From the NCBI GenBank assembly GCA_900553115.1, contig USCF01000061.1, positions 1 to 6,681 of the forward strand: a DNA stretch of 6,681 nt, read 5' to 3'. The notes beneath the pieces were generated by a model that made no database searches, was not told the DNA's origin, and saw only the letters and a list, made by a program, of their open reading frames with translations. Positions 6,665 to 6,681 of the stretch are shown here, piece by piece. Numbering within the stretch: position 1 is the stretch's first letter; every line of letters begins with the position of its first letter. The translations under genes were made by a program, and so were the position numbers. The stretch is from an uncultured Alphaproteobacteria bacterium (GTDB lineage: Bacteria; Pseudomonadota; Alphaproteobacteria; RF32; CAG-239).

Positions 6665-6681
6665 TCTAAAGGCTAATGTTT

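Noticed and set aside
6665..6681. End of an upstream gene such as argS, often found before the SPOR-nagZ pair
   Set aside because: Seventeen bases are too few to recognise any coding sequence.

Overview
The window looks like a chromosomal housekeeping segment from an AT-rich, probably host-associated (gut-type) alphaproteobacterium. The lineage is inferred from the gene content. A membrane-anchored SPOR protein carrying the 'PENPGGMEIPNQDKDVYN' juxtamembrane block sits directly upstream of nagZ, a pairing characteristic of Alphaproteobacteria. The phosphoglycerate kinase carries DAFSTAHRAHAS, where Ser in the fourth position is familiar from alphaproteobacterial PGKs. No database search was possible, so the taxonomy is a judgement from remembered families.

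Layout. On the + strand, bases 41-3888 hold three intact genes: an M17 leucyl aminopeptidase (pepA), glyceraldehyde-3-phosphate dehydrogenase (gap) and phosphoglycerate kinase (pgk). Each has its own Shine-Dalgarno sequence and is followed by a hairpin. gap and pgk catalyse consecutive steps of lower glycolysis (GAP to 1,3-bisphosphoglycerate to 3-phosphoglycerate plus ATP). A terminator-like hairpin lies between them, so their expression may be partly uncoupled. On the - strand, reading from 6664 back to 4226, a tight three-gene operon encodes a SPOR-domain cell-wall protein, the peptidoglycan-recycling beta-N-acetylglucosaminidase NagZ, and a small single-span protein resembling TatA/TatB. 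The two gene blocks converge.

The 337-base stretch between the convergent blocks (3889-4225) is the most unusual part. It holds the pgk terminator, then a palindrome with two TGTACA cores spaced 12 bp apart, as in YefM-YoeB toxin-antitoxin operators. Next comes a 25-codon remnant of a YefM/Phd-type antitoxin with its ribosome binding site, then a decayed second copy of the pgk terminator core, and finally the terminator of the - strand operon. I read this as the scar of a lost toxin-antitoxin module that kept its operator.

The second notable point is the position and sequence of the TatA/B-like gene. In many Alphaproteobacteria the order is SPOR-nagZ-scpA-scpB-tatA-tatB-tatC. Here scpA/scpB are absent from that slot, no tatB or tatC follows, and the usual Phe-Gly hinge after the membrane helix reads Phe-Asn. 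I see no IS element, CRISPR array, tRNA or rRNA in the window.
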